The position numbers and the translations under genes are program-made. 64,000 nt of DNA. Origin: Pelagibacteraceae bacterium AG-422-N09. GTDB lineage: Bacteria > Pseudomonadota > Alphaproteobacteria > Pelagibacterales > AG-422-B15. The stretch covers positions 1-64,000 of the forward strand of contig QCMV01000004.1 of NCBI GenBank assembly GCA_003213515.1, read 5' to 3'. Positions 9,460 through 18,949 of the stretch are shown here, piece after piece (the stretch's first letter is position 1; the number at the start of each line of letters is the position of its first letter). Below the pieces are notes generated by a model. It saw only the letters and a list, made by a program, of their open reading frames with translations, searched no databases and was not told where the DNA came from.

Positions 9460-11085
9460 ATGACGCGATTTATATTTGTAACAGGCGGCGTGGTTTCATC
9501 ACTTGGTAAAGGCTTAGCTTCTGCTTCTTTAGCTTCTTTACTTCAACATCATGGCTATAAAGTAAGGATTAGAAAATTAGATCCATATCTAAATGTTGAT
9601 CCAGGCACAATGAGTCCATATCAGCATGGTGAAGTTTATGTTACTGATGATGGTGCAGAAACGGATTTGGATCTTGGTCATTATGAAAGATTTACTGGTG
9701 TAGTTTCTAAAAAATCTGACAACATCACATCTGGAAGAGTATATCAAAAAATTATAACAAGAGAGAGAAAAGGCGAGTACCTAGGAGCTACAGTACAAGT
9801 TATTCCACATGTTACAAATGAAATTAAAGAATTTATTTCAAACGATCTTGAGCAAGAAGATTTTGTGATATGTGAGATAGGTGGGACAATTGGAGATATT
9901 GAAAGCTTACCTTTTATAGAAGCTATAAGACAATTTCATAATGATAATGGGCATGATAACTCATTATTTATTCATGTTACATTGGTACCATACATTGCAA
10001 GTTCAGGTGAATTAAAAACAAAACCTACTCAACATTCAGTAAAAGAACTGAGGAGTTTGGGTATACAACCAAATATTTTATTGTGCAGATCTGACAGAAT
10101 AATACCTGAAGGTGAAAGAAAAAAAATTGGCTTATTCTGCAATGTTCAACATAACTGCGTTATACAAGCGATAAATGCAAATTCAATATACGAAGTTCCA
10201 ATTAATTTTTACAATGAAGGATTAGATAAGAGAGTCTTAGAATATTTCAATTTAGATGCAAATAAAACTATAGATCTTAAAATGTGGTCTCAAGTTTCAA
10301 AACATGTTCTTGAACCTGAAGGAAAGGTCGTAATTGCAATAGTGGGCAAATATACAGGACTTGCTGATGCTTATAAATCCCTGAATGAAGCATTATCTCA
10401 TGGTGGAATTTTTAATAATGTAAAAGTTGAATTAAAATGGTTCGAGTCTGAAGAATTAAATAGTTCCAATACGTCAAGCTTATTAGCAAATTGTCATGGC
10501 ATTTTAGTTCCAGGAGGATTTGGTGAACGAGGTTCGGAAGGAAAAATTGCAGCAATTAAGTATGCAAGAGAAAACAATATACCATATTTTGGAATATGTT
10601 TTGGAATGCAACTTGCAGTTATAGAGATGGCAAGAAATATATTAGGTATGCAGGATGCAAATTCAAGCGAATTCTCTAATTGCACTAATTCAATTGTCGG
10701 CCTTATGACGGAGTGGACAACTTCAGAAAATACAACCGAAAAGAGATCTAAAAATGACGACCTTGGTGGAACAATGAGACTTGGATCATATGAAGCAAAA
10801 TTAAGAAAAGGCAGTAAAATATATAATATATATAAAGACGAAATTATTAATGAAAGACATCGTCACAGATATGAAGTTAACAATAAATTTGCCGAAGAAT
10901 TTGAAAACAAAGGCGTTATCTTTTCTGGTTATTCACCTGATGGACTGTTACCTGAAACTGTTGAACTGAAAGATCATCCATGGTTTATTGGAGTGCAATA
11001 TCACCCTGAATTAAAATCAAAGCCATTTGAACCACATCCTTTATTTAAGTCATTTATTGATGCTGCAAAAAAGATACAAAGATGA
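9460..11085 (+). CDS. pyrG: CTP synthase
   Basis: Aminates UTP to CTP using glutamine and ATP. The N-terminal synthetase domain begins [17 protein letters not shown], with [12 protein letters not shown] near residue 150. The C-terminal glutaminase domain has the nucleophile Cys in [12 protein letters not shown] and the His-Glu pair in [12 protein letters not shown]. Length 541 is normal. Its stop overlaps the kdsA start as ATGA. Confidence 0.97.
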   Translation: MTRFIFVTGGVVSSLGKGLASASLASLLQHHGYKVRIRKLDPYLNVDPGTMSPYQHGEVYVTDDGAETDLDLGHYERFTGVVSKKSDNITSGRVYQKIITRERKGEYLGATVQVIPHVTNEIKEFISNDLEQEDFVICEIGGTIGDIESLPFIEAIRQFHNDNGHDNSLFIHVTLVPYIASSGELKTKPTQHSVKELRSLGIQPNILLCRSDRIIPEGERKKIGLFCNVQHNCVIQAINANSIYEVPINFYNEGLDKRVLEYFNLDANKTIDLKMWSQVSKHVLEPEGKVVIAIVGKYTGLADAYKSLNEALSHGGIFNNVKVELKWFESEELNSSNTSSLLANCHGILVPGGFGERGSEGKIAAIKYARENNIPYFGICFGMQLAVIEMARNILGMQDANSSEFSNCTNSIVGLMTEWTTSENTTEKRSKNDDLGGTMRLGSYEAKLRKGSKIYNIYKDEIINERHRHRYEVNNKFAEEFENKGVIFSGYSPDGLLPETVELKDHPWFIGVQYHPELKSKPFEPHPLFKSFIDAAKKIQR

Positions 11086-11909
11086 ATAAAATAGTAAAAT
11101 TGAATAATTTTGAATTTTCTAATTATGATAAATTAAATCTAATAGCTGGACCATGTGTTCTTGAGTCCCATAGTCATGCTAAAAAAATGGTTGAGGCACT
11201 CTTAGAAATTACTACAAAATTAAAAATTAATTTTGTTTATAAGACCTCTTTTGATAAGGCCAACCGTACAAGTTTACATTCTGAGAGAGGTTTAGGAATC
11301 GATGCTTCATTAGAAATATTTAAATCTCTAAAAGAAGAATATAAGATAAATATTTTAACAGACGTGCATAATGTATCTGACTGTGAGAAAGTAAAAGATT
11401 ATGTTGATATATTGCAAATTCCAGCTTTTTTATGCAGACAGACTGATTTATTAATTGCTGCAGCAAAAACTGATTTAATAGTAAATGTTAAAAAAGGTCA
11501 GTTTTTAGCTCCATTGGACATGATTAATGTCTCTAAAAAAATTGAAGATAGCGGTAATAAGAAAATACTTTTGACTGAAAGAGGGGCTTCATTTGGCTAT
11601 AATAATTTAGTTTCTGATATGAGATCACTTGAAATTATGAAAAGTGAGATAGGCTACCCTGTAATTTTTGACGCAACTCACTCCGTGCAATCACCTGGAG
11701 GAATGGGTGATAAAAGTGGGGGAGATAGAAAGTATGTGCCGGCTCTATCAAAAGCTGCTACTGCAGTTGGTGTTGCAGGTGTATTTATGGAAACACATAA
11801 TGATCCAGATAATGCTCCATCCGATGGACCAAATATGGTCAAATTAGAAGATATGAGTGATTTGATAAAAAAACTCATTGAAATTGACAATTTAGTCAAA
11901 GAAAAATAA
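11082..11909 (+). CDS. kdsA: 3-deoxy-8-phosphooctulonate (KDO-8-P) synthase
   Basis: Condenses phosphoenolpyruvate with arabinose 5-phosphate to make the KDO precursor of lipopolysaccharide. The conserved segments [30 protein letters not shown] and [11 protein letters not shown] are visible. Length 275 is normal. Together with lpxI and the sugar genes near 27-30 kb it indicates that the cell makes lipopolysaccharide. Confidence 0.96.
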   Translation: MNKIVKLNNFEFSNYDKLNLIAGPCVLESHSHAKKMVEALLEITTKLKINFVYKTSFDKANRTSLHSERGLGIDASLEIFKSLKEEYKINILTDVHNVSDCEKVKDYVDILQIPAFLCRQTDLLIAAAKTDLIVNVKKGQFLAPLDMINVSKKIEDSGNKKILLTERGASFGYNNLVSDMRSLEIMKSEIGYPVIFDATHSVQSPGGMGDKSGGDRKYVPALSKAATAVGVAGVFMETHNDPDNAPSDGPNMVKLEDMSDLIKKLIEIDNLVKEK

Positions 11910-11934
11910 GTATCTAGAGATAACATAGATATTT

Positions 11935-13203
11935 ATGCATTTTATAAAAAATATAGTTTCCAGACAAATATTCGACAGCAGAGGCAACCCTACTGTTGAA
12001 ACAGACGTTTTTCTATCAAACGGTGTTATGGGTAGAGCCGCTGTTCCATCTGGTGCATCAACTGGTAAAAATGAGGCTTTTGAATTAAGGGATAACAAGA
12101 AGTTATATCATGGAAAATCTGTTTTAAAGGCAGTAGACAATGTCAATAGCGTAATTTTTGATACACTTTCTGGTTATGATGTTCTTGAGCAGGAAGAAAT
12201 TGATGAGACTTTAATAGAATTAGATGGAACACCAAATAAAAAAAGGTTAGGGGCCAATGCAATATTAAGTGTTTCACTTGCCTGTGCTGACGCTGCTTCA
12301 AAGTATTTGGGTATACCTCTTTACAAATATTTAGGTGGCTCCAAGGCATTTAGAATGCCAACACCTATGCTTAATATTATAAATGGAGGAGCCCATGCAA
12401 ATAATAATTTATCATTTCAAGAATTCATGATTATACCTGTAAAATGCAATACCTTTACAGATTCTATTAGAAAAGCATCCGAAGTTTTTCACACACTTAA
12501 ACAAATTTTAGAAAAAAAAAATATATCAACTGCAGTTGGAGATGAAGGCGGTTTTGCACCAAATTTAAAAAATGAAGACCAAGCCTGTGCACTAATAAAA
12601 GAAGCGATTACAAAAACAGGATATAAATTAGGAAAAGATTTCTTTTTGTCATTGGATGTTGCAGCATCTGAATTTTATAATAATAAAAAATATAAGATCC
12701 TATCAGAGAAGAAATCGTTTTCTAGTGATCAATTTTCTGATTATTTAATCAAATTGTGTAAAAAATATTCTATTATTTCGCTTGAAGATCCTTTTGCAGA
12801 AGACGACTGGAAAGCATGGCAAAAATTTAATCATAATTATGGATCTGAAATACAAGTTGTTGGGGACGATATATTTACAACAAATATAGATTTAATTTCA
12901 AAAGGCATAAAAATGAAAGCTGCAAACGCCGTCTTAATAAAAGTAAATCAAATTGGAACATTAACTGAAACTATGAAGGCAATAGAACTTGCTCAAATGA
13001 ATGGTTTAGAAACTATTATCTCTCACCGATCTGGTGAAACAGAAAATACGTTTATTTCTGATCTTTCAGTAGCAACAAATTCTGGTCAAATTAAAACAGG
13101 GTCAATGTCTCGTTCTGATAGAATTGCTAAATTCAATCAACTAATTAGAATTGAGGAATTTTTTAATTCTAAAAAATCATTAAAAATCAATAAGTTTTAC
13201 TGA
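11935..13203 (+). CDS. eno: Enolase
   Basis: Interconverts 2-phosphoglycerate and phosphoenolpyruvate, and may also join the RNA degradosome. The N-terminal SRQIFDSRGNPTVETDV, the catalytic segment VGDEGGFAPNL, metal ligands in SLEDPFAEDDW and GDDIF, the Lys in VLIKVNQIGTL and the signature SHRSGETEN are all present. Length 422 is normal. It follows kdsA by 25 bases. Confidence 0.97.
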   Translation: MHFIKNIVSRQIFDSRGNPTVETDVFLSNGVMGRAAVPSGASTGKNEAFELRDNKKLYHGKSVLKAVDNVNSVIFDTLSGYDVLEQEEIDETLIELDGTPNKKRLGANAILSVSLACADAASKYLGIPLYKYLGGSKAFRMPTPMLNIINGGAHANNNLSFQEFMIIPVKCNTFTDSIRKASEVFHTLKQILEKKNISTAVGDEGGFAPNLKNEDQACALIKEAITKTGYKLGKDFFLSLDVAASEFYNNKKYKILSEKKSFSSDQFSDYLIKLCKKYSIISLEDPFAEDDWKAWQKFNHNYGSEIQVVGDDIFTTNIDLISKGIKMKAANAVLIKVNQIGTLTETMKAIELAQMNGLETIISHRSGETENTFISDLSVATNSGQIKTGSMSRSDRIAKFNQLIRIEEFFNSKKSLKINKFY

Positions 13204-13232
13204 TATAATATTAATTAAAGAGAACAAAAAGA

Positions 13233-13252
13233 GTCCAAAGGGCATTTTTTTT
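13233..13252 (+). terminator. Weak candidate terminator after eno
   Basis: A short stem (GTCC / GGGC, with one G-U pair) and a 3-base loop are followed by eight T residues and further T-rich sequence. The stem is weak, so it may only attenuate. It sits 30 bases after the eno stop and before ftsB. Confidence 0.35.
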
Positions 13253-13340
13253 ATTTTTTTCTACCTTTTTTATTCATTGAAATTGTCCTGATTCGCCAAA
13301 TATGATTCTCTTACTTGACATGAATAAGGTTGCTACATTA

Positions 13341-13634
13341 ATGACGGCCATTAAGAATTATTATTCTTATTTTTTTCTGCCATTAATTCTAATATATTTA
13401 TTATTCAATATTTTTGATGGAAATAACGGCCTCTTGTCTCATTCTAGACTAAATGCAGAAATTGCGAGTCTTGAGACAAAGGTAAAAAATATAAAAAGTA
13501 GCAATAGTTTATACGAGGTTAAAATCTCTTCTTTGCAAAAACATGACAAAAATACCGATCTAGTTGATGAACAGATAAGAAACGTTCTAGGCTACGGAAA
13601 AAATAACGAATTCATTATATTTTTTGATAATTAG
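13341..13634 (+). CDS. ftsB: Cell division protein FtsB (septum formation initiator)
   Basis: Bitopic protein that joins FtsQ and FtsL in the division complex. One transmembrane helix (FFLPLILIYLLFNIF) is followed by the family motif GNNGLLSHSRL and a coiled coil (LNAEIASLETKVKNIKSSN). The frame opens at 13302, and ATGs at 13302, 13320 and 13341 are possible; 13341 places the membrane segment as in relatives and has a weak AAGG 11 bases upstream. In most relatives pdhABC follows; here lipA comes next. Confidence 0.8.
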   Translation: MTAIKNYYSYFFLPLILIYLLFNIFDGNNGLLSHSRLNAEIASLETKVKNIKSSNSLYEVKISSLQKHDKNTDLVDEQIRNVLGYGKNNEFIIFFDN

Positions 13635-13683
13635 TATCCACTTGAAATTACATTGAATTACCATTAATTATGGTAATGTATCA

Positions 13684-14607
13684 ATGCCAAGTAACATATC
13701 TAAAGCTCTTTTAAGAAAGAAATTTTCTGCAATTGACAGTCCAGTTAAGCCTGAGTGGATAAAGGTTAAGATCCAAATAGATAAAATTAATGAAATAAAG
13801 AAAACCTTAAAATCAAATAAAATTGTTACTGTATGTGAAGAAGCGATGTGCCCCAATATGTCTGATTGCTGGGCAAAATCCCATGCTACATTTATGATAC
13901 TTGGAGATATTTGTACGAGAGCATGCAGTTTCTGCAATATCAGTACTGGCAAACCAAATCATGTTGATCATATGGAACCTATAAGAGTTGCAAATTCAGT
14001 AAAAAAATTAAAATTATCTCATGTAGTAATTACATCTGTCGATAGAGACGATCTTAATGATGGTGGAGCTAAACATTTTTCAAACACAATTAATGAAATA
14101 AAATTAAAATGTCCTAACACAACTATTGAAATATTAACTCCTGATTTTAGAAATAAAAAAAATTCAATTGAATTGCTTTCTAAATGTCAAATAGATGTAT
14201 TTAATCACAACTTAGAAACTGTTGAGTCTTTATATAAAACTGTAAGACCAGGCGCCAATTATAAACACTCACTATCTATTCTCAGGAACATTAAAAAACT
14301 AAACCCCAATCTATTTACTAAATCCGGAATTATGATTGGTTTAGGCGAGAAATTTTATGAAATTATGAAATTAATGGACGACTTGAGGTGTAATGATGTG
14401 GATTTCATTACCATTGGTCAATATTTAAGACCCACAAGAAACCATCATCCAGTAATTAAATATCATAGCCCGGATTACTTTCATAAACTTTATGAAGAAG
14501 CTATGAGTAGGGGTTTTAAAATAGCATCTTCATCACCCTTTACAAGATCGTCATATCATGCAGAGGATGACTTTAAGAGGCTGAAATATATAATGTTGAA
14601 TGCCTAA
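13684..14607 (+). CDS. lipA: Lipoyl synthase
   Basis: Radical SAM enzyme that inserts two sulfur atoms into octanoyl groups on lipoate-dependent enzymes. The auxiliary iron-sulfur cluster cysteines are in CEEAMCPNMSDC and the radical SAM cysteines in CTRACSFC; the closing SSYHAEDDF matches the conserved C-terminal serine motif. Length 307 is normal. It is the only member of the usual pyruvate dehydrogenase neighbourhood that remains here. Its end overlaps ratA by 8 bases. Confidence 0.96.
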   Translation: MPSNISKALLRKKFSAIDSPVKPEWIKVKIQIDKINEIKKTLKSNKIVTVCEEAMCPNMSDCWAKSHATFMILGDICTRACSFCNISTGKPNHVDHMEPIRVANSVKKLKLSHVVITSVDRDDLNDGGAKHFSNTINEIKLKCPNTTIEILTPDFRNKKNSIELLSKCQIDVFNHNLETVESLYKTVRPGANYKHSLSILRNIKKLNPNLFTKSGIMIGLGEKFYEIMKLMDDLRCNDVDFITIGQYLRPTRNHHPVIKYHSPDYFHKLYEEAMSRGFKIASSSPFTRSSYHAEDDFKRLKYIMLNA

Positions 14608-15043
14608 GCAGGAAGAAAGCAAAACTGTTAGTTATACAAAAGATCAAATGTTTGATCTAGTTGCCGATATTGATCGTTACGATGAATTTCTTCCGTGGTG
14701 TAACAATTCTAAGATAATCAATACAAGTATAAAAGATGATATAAAAATTGTTATTGCTGACCTAGAGATTGGTTACGATCAATTTGTTTATACCTACCGC
14801 AGTGAAGTTAAACTTCATGAAGATAAAAGTGAAATAAATGTCCGAAACTTAGATGGACCTTTTAAATATTTAGAAAATAATTGGAAATTTGTATCTGTAA
14901 ATGAAACTGATTGTGAAATTCAATTTAAAATTGATTTTGAATTAAATATTACACTTTTTGATATACTTATGAGAAAATTTTTTGATCTTGCTTTTCAAAA
15001 AATGGTGGATGCGTTTATTAGTCGTGCAAATGAAATATATTAG
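14600..15043 (+). CDS. RatA/Coq10-type START-domain protein
   Basis: A 147-residue polyketide-cyclase/START-like protein. The segment MFDLVADIDRYDEFLPWCNNSKI is the family signature shared by RatA and the ubiquinone-binding Coq10. The fold should form a hydrophobic pocket. In Alphaproteobacteria it lies beside lipA, and a role in ubiquinone function is more often assumed than the RatA ribosome effect; sequence alone does not decide. It overlaps lipA by 8 bases and ends 4 bases into the convergent cinA. Confidence 0.85.
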   Translation: MPKQEESKTVSYTKDQMFDLVADIDRYDEFLPWCNNSKIINTSIKDDIKIVIADLEIGYDQFVYTYRSEVKLHEDKSEINVRNLDGPFKYLENNWKFVSVNETDCEIQFKIDFELNITLFDILMRKFFDLAFQKMVDAFISRANEIY

Positions 15044-15531
15044 ATTTTTGATAAATTCTTAATTATTTCTTTTAATATGAATTCAGTGCTTTTTTCTTGA
15101 ATTTTTTTCCTCGTTCTTTCTCTAAAATTTTTTTTAATTGTTGTGTAATAATACTTGTTTTTTATTTTCGTACCCAGTCCAAAATAAACACAGCCAACTG
15201 GTGTTTTTGAACTTCCTCCATCAGGCCCTGCAACTCCAGTGACAGACACTAATATTTCACTTCTACTAATTTTTTTTAAACCTTTAACCATTGACAAAGC
15301 AGTTTGATGGCTTACTGCTCCATATTTACTTATTGTTGTTTTAGGGACTTTTAAAAGACGTTTTTTCAAATCATTAGAATATGAAACTACAGATCCATCA
15401 AAAAAATCTGAGGATCCACTAATACTGGTTAACTTGGAACTAATCATACCGCCAGTGCAGGACTCAGCTAGACAAATACTAAACGGTTTTTCTTTTCTTA
15501 ATTTCTTGATCTTTTTAATATAACTAAGCAT
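15040..15531 (-). CDS. CinA C-terminal domain protein (NMN deamidase type)
   Basis: Single-domain CinA/PncC protein of 163 residues, which in studied members deamidates nicotinamide mononucleotide. Motifs are AESCTGGMISSKLTSISGSS near residue 22, VVSYSNDLKKRLL, YGAVSHQTALSMV and SVTGVAGPDGGS. The N-terminal MoaB-like half of full-length CinA is absent, as in many relatives. It overlaps pgpA by 8 bases. Confidence 0.92.
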   Translation of the reverse strand: MLSYIKKIKKLRKEKPFSICLAESCTGGMISSKLTSISGSSDFFDGSVVSYSNDLKKRLLKVPKTTISKYGAVSHQTALSMVKGLKKISRSEILVSVTGVAGPDGGSSKTPVGCVYFGLGTKIKNKYYYTTIKKNFRERTRKKIQEKSTEFILKEIIKNLSKI

Positions 15532-15988
15532 TTAAAAACAAAATTATTTTGTAAATCATAATTATTATAAGAGAATAAATGCCGGCAACAACATCATCCA
15601 TTATTACACCATTAGCGCCTTTAATATTTTCTACCTTATTAACTGGATAAATCTTAAAAATATCAAATAATCTAAAACTACTAAAAGCCAATAAAACCTC
15701 ATATACGTTAAATTGTAATAGAAAAATTAATGGCAATGATTGACCAATAAATTCATCAACTACAACTTCTGAGGGATCATCTTTATTTACATTTCTCAGA
15801 TAAATATTGATAGCTTTAAAAGAACAAATAAAAACTATTATTATAATCATATAAAAGAAATAAATATTTAGGTAGACAATTGATATATACCAAACAAGAA
15901 TCGCAAATAGTGAGCCAAAAGTACCTGGTGCTATACGGATATAACCAATTCCAAATACTGAAACAAAGGTCTTAATTAAAAAAGTCAT
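15524..15988 (-). CDS. pgpA: Phosphatidylglycerophosphatase A
   Basis: Inner-membrane enzyme that dephosphorylates phosphatidylglycerophosphate to phosphatidylglycerol. The conserved GIGYIRIAPGTFGSLFA segment and the acidic EVVVDEFIGQSLPL motif are present, with about three or four membrane helices. The frame opens at 16018, but the ATG at 15988 overlaps the ispDF stop as ATGA and matches relatives in length (154 residues). Confidence 0.92.
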   Translation of the reverse strand: MTFLIKTFVSVFGIGYIRIAPGTFGSLFAILVWYISIVYLNIYFFYMIIIIVFICSFKAINIYLRNVNKDDPSEVVVDEFIGQSLPLIFLLQFNVYEVLLAFSSFRLFDIFKIYPVNKVENIKGANGVIMDDVVAGIYSLIIIMIYKIILFLNA

Positions 15989-17127
15989 AAATTCATAATT
16001 TTTATTGTTGTCCAACAAGCCACTGCTTTTGATTTACCAATAATACCAATGTTATCTGCGGTCTTTGCCTTTACATTTATATACTTCTCATCACAATTCA
16101 TTAATGAAGAAATATTTTTTCTTATTAATTTTTTATATTTTTCAAGCCTTATTTTTTGACAAATTATAGTACAATCTAGATTACTAATAATTGAATTGTC
16201 TAATTTGATTATTTTTTTTATTTCATCTAATAAAACTACAGAAGAAATGTTTTTATATTTTTTCATTGGAGGAAAATATGTGCCAATATCGCCTTTATTG
16301 TTTGCTCCAAGTAAGGCATCAATTATTGAATGTATAACAACATCACCATCAGAGTACCCAATAGCCTGATAGTTACATCTAATTTTTAATCCAGCTAATG
16401 ACAAATATTTTCCGCTTTTAAGTTTATGTATATCAAATCCACTTCCATATTTAATATTAAAATTAAGGATTTTTATTAAAGTATTAATATCATTTTTTTT
16501 TGTAATTTTTATATTTTCTTTACTAGCCTCAATGTATTTAATCTTTAAATTTTTGTTTTTTTCGATGACACCAAGATCATCGGTCGGATTTATTTTTATC
16601 TTTTCTAGATTGTCTCTAAAAAAATTAAATTTAAATACCTGTGGTGTTTGGTAGTATTTATAATCGTTTCTTTTAACTGATTTATTATTTTTTCTAATTG
16701 TGTCTTCAAATTTAGATGCTGGGACTGCACAATGATATTTTTTACTATTCATACTCGATAATAGTTCAATCATAATATTTTTTGTAAAGGTAGGTCTTGC
16801 TGCATCATGGATCATTAAAAAATCGTAATTATTTGAATTGATATTTTTTAAAGCCTGCTTGAGGCTGGCAAATCTTGTTTTACCGCCATAAACCAATTGA
16901 TTTTCAGTATATTTCAATAATAAATTTTTTTCGTTTTTAGTTATTTTTTTCGAAATAGTAATATATATAGAGTCTTTGTTTAAATATTTTGTTATATTTT
17001 TAAGTGTTATTTCTATAATTGGAGTGCGATGCACCTTGTAAAAAAGTTTTGATTTTGAACTGTCAAATCTTAAGCCATTTCCTGATGCTAATATTATACA
17101 AGCAATTTTTGATTTTTTATAAGACAT
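15985..17127 (-). CDS. ispDF: Bifunctional IspD/IspF enzyme of isoprenoid synthesis
   Basis: Carries two non-consecutive steps of the MEP pathway. The N-terminal half (about residues 1-220) is the CDP-ME synthase, with IILASGNGLRFDSSKSKLF and HDAARPTF. The C-terminal half (about 228-380) is the MECDP synthase, with the zinc ligands in GFDIHKL, plus SDGDVVIHSIIDALLGA and GDIGTYFPP. Such fusions occur in Alphaproteobacteria. It diverges from ntrY across 34 bases. In relatives dusB-ntrB-ntrC lie between them. Confidence 0.96.
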   Translation of the reverse strand: MSYKKSKIACIILASGNGLRFDSSKSKLFYKVHRTPIIEITLKNITKYLNKDSIYITISKKITKNEKNLLLKYTENQLVYGGKTRFASLKQALKNINSNNYDFLMIHDAARPTFTKNIMIELLSSMNSKKYHCAVPASKFEDTIRKNNKSVKRNDYKYYQTPQVFKFNFFRDNLEKIKINPTDDLGVIEKNKNLKIKYIEASKENIKITKKNDINTLIKILNFNIKYGSGFDIHKLKSGKYLSLAGLKIRCNYQAIGYSDGDVVIHSIIDALLGANNKGDIGTYFPPMKKYKNISSVVLLDEIKKIIKLDNSIISNLDCTIICQKIRLEKYKKLIRKNISSLMNCDEKYINVKAKTADNIGIIGKSKAVACWTTIKIMNL

Positions 17128-17161
17128 AGTAAATTAATATATAGCTTATTAACCGCCCAGA

Positions 17162-18949
17162 ATGAATAATAAATACATTAATATTTCAGTTTTGAATCTA
17201 CGTATTATTTCGTTGATTTTAGGTTCGTTAATATTTATTGGCTTATCTTTCGTTTTACTCTTTTATCAGAGAACCAATACAGCTAGTACACTTGAGTATT
17301 CAAATATATATATATTATTTGCAGCTCTTTTAACTTTAATATTAATATTTTCACTTATTTACCTATTATTTCCAATTTATTTAAGGGTTAGAAGAAAAAA
17401 ATTAAGCACACTTAATAGTAAATTCACATTATATTTCATCCTCATTGCACTCACGCCTTCTATTTTTCTTGGCATTATCGGTTTGGCATTAATTAATTTT
17501 GGTATCAATGATTGGTTTAATTCAAAAATAAATAATGTAATTGATAATTCAGTGTTTGTTGCTGAAAGCTACTTGGAAGAGCATAAAGAAACTATTAAAG
17601 GTGATGTATACGCAATGTACAATGATCTTAACTCTTCAAGCGACGTTCTATCAAATGATAACAGTAAATTAGCAATTGCACTAAGGACTCAATCTCTAAT
17701 AAGAGCACTTCCTGAGGTATATGTAATAACTAGACAGGGCACTATTTCGGCAAAAGCATTTGATAGTAATATTCTACAATATCGCCCTCCAGAAAATTCA
17801 TTTGTCAGAGCTGATGCAGGGGAAATGGCCATTATGTCATCAACTATAGTCAACAAAGTTTATGCTCTAGTTAAGTTGAAAAACTATGAAAATTCTTACT
17901 TGTTTGCAGGCAGATCCATGGATGCAAATGTGATAAGCGCTTTAAATGACACTGTTTCAGCTAAAAATGAGTATACATTTCTTGAAAATAATAGAGATCA
18001 AATAAGCCTTATTTTTGTGCTTATCTACATTATTATATCATTAATACTTATTCTACTGTCCACATTTATAGGATTAAAATTTGCAGAAAAAATTGTCTTA
18101 CCTTTATCTATGGTAATTAAAGCTACCAATAATATCAGTAAAGGTAAGTATGAAGATAAAATTCAAAAAACAAATGATTATGTAGAATTAAATCGTTTGG
18201 CAGAGTCATTTAATAAAATGAGTGCTGATATAATAAAACAACGTAAACAAATTTTAATTTCAGAAAAGCATGAAACTTGGTCTGATATAGCTAGAAAGAT
18301 TGCACATGAAATCAAGAATCCACTTACTCCTATACAGCTTTCATCCGAACGATTGGAAAAGAAAATCAAAAATACAGCAATTGATAACAATGAAATTACT
18401 GATTGTATAGATACTATAAGACGTCAGGTTAATGAAATTGGATATTTAGTTGATGAATTTTCAAACTTCGCGAGGCTTCCAAATCCAATATTAGAGAAAC
18501 AAGATATCTATGAAATTATTATCAATATAGTTAATGATTATAGAGATAATTATAAAATGATTGATTTTGAATATAATTTTGCAAAAAATAAGTATGAAAT
18601 GTTGATAGATAAATCTCAGATATCAAGAGTATTTCAAAATCTTATAATTAATTCAATTCAATCAATACAAGAAGCAAATGTATCTGTTGGTAAGATCAAT
18701 TTAGTATCTTCAATTTCTGATAATTATTTAAATATTTTAATATTAGATAATGGTATAGGATTAAAATATGAAAAGAATGAACTTATAAAACCTTACTTCA
18801 CTACAAAGAAAAGGAGAGGCGGCTCAGGTTTAGGTCTGGCGATCGTTGAAAAGATATTATTTGATCATAATGCTGAGTTTTTCATTGAAAATAGAAATGA
18901 CGGAGCTGAAGGAGCGAAAGTTGAAATTAAGTTTGATAACAAAATATGA
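17162..18949 (+). CDS. ntrY: Sensor histidine kinase NtrY
   Basis: Membrane sensor of the NtrY-NtrX two-component system, linked in related bacteria to nitrogen and redox responses. Three N-terminal membrane segments lie within residues 1-115, an extracytoplasmic region follows to ~275, then a further membrane helix, a HAMP domain (about 300-355), the phosphoacceptor His in IAHEIKNPLTPIQLS, and an ATPase domain (LDNGIGL, GGSGLGLAIV). At 595 residues it is shorter than the ~750 of typical NtrY; I see no clear PAS domain, which would account for the difference. ATGA overlap with ntrX. Confidence 0.92.
   Translation: MNNKYINISVLNLRIISLILGSLIFIGLSFVLLFYQRTNTASTLEYSNIYILFAALLTLILIFSLIYLLFPIYLRVRRKKLSTLNSKFTLYFILIALTPSIFLGIIGLALINFGINDWFNSKINNVIDNSVFVAESYLEEHKETIKGDVYAMYNDLNSSSDVLSNDNSKLAIALRTQSLIRALPEVYVITRQGTISAKAFDSNILQYRPPENSFVRADAGEMAIMSSTIVNKVYALVKLKNYENSYLFAGRSMDANVISALNDTVSAKNEYTFLENNRDQISLIFVLIYIIISLILILLSTFIGLKFAEKIVLPLSMVIKATNNISKGKYEDKIQKTNDYVELNRLAESFNKMSADIIKQRKQILISEKHETWSDIARKIAHEIKNPLTPIQLSSERLEKKIKNTAIDNNEITDCIDTIRRQVNEIGYLVDEFSNFARLPNPILEKQDIYEIIINIVNDYRDNYKMIDFEYNFAKNKYEMLIDKSQISRVFQNLIINSIQSIQEANVSVGKINLVSSISDNYLNILILDNGIGLKYEKNELIKPYFTTKKRRGGSGLGLAIVEKILFDHNAEFFIENRNDGAEGAKVEIKFDNKI

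Noticed and set aside
10494-12349. Minus-strand ORFs opposite pyrG, kdsA and eno
   Set aside because: Antisense shadows of well-supported genes, with no start signals or recognisable domains.
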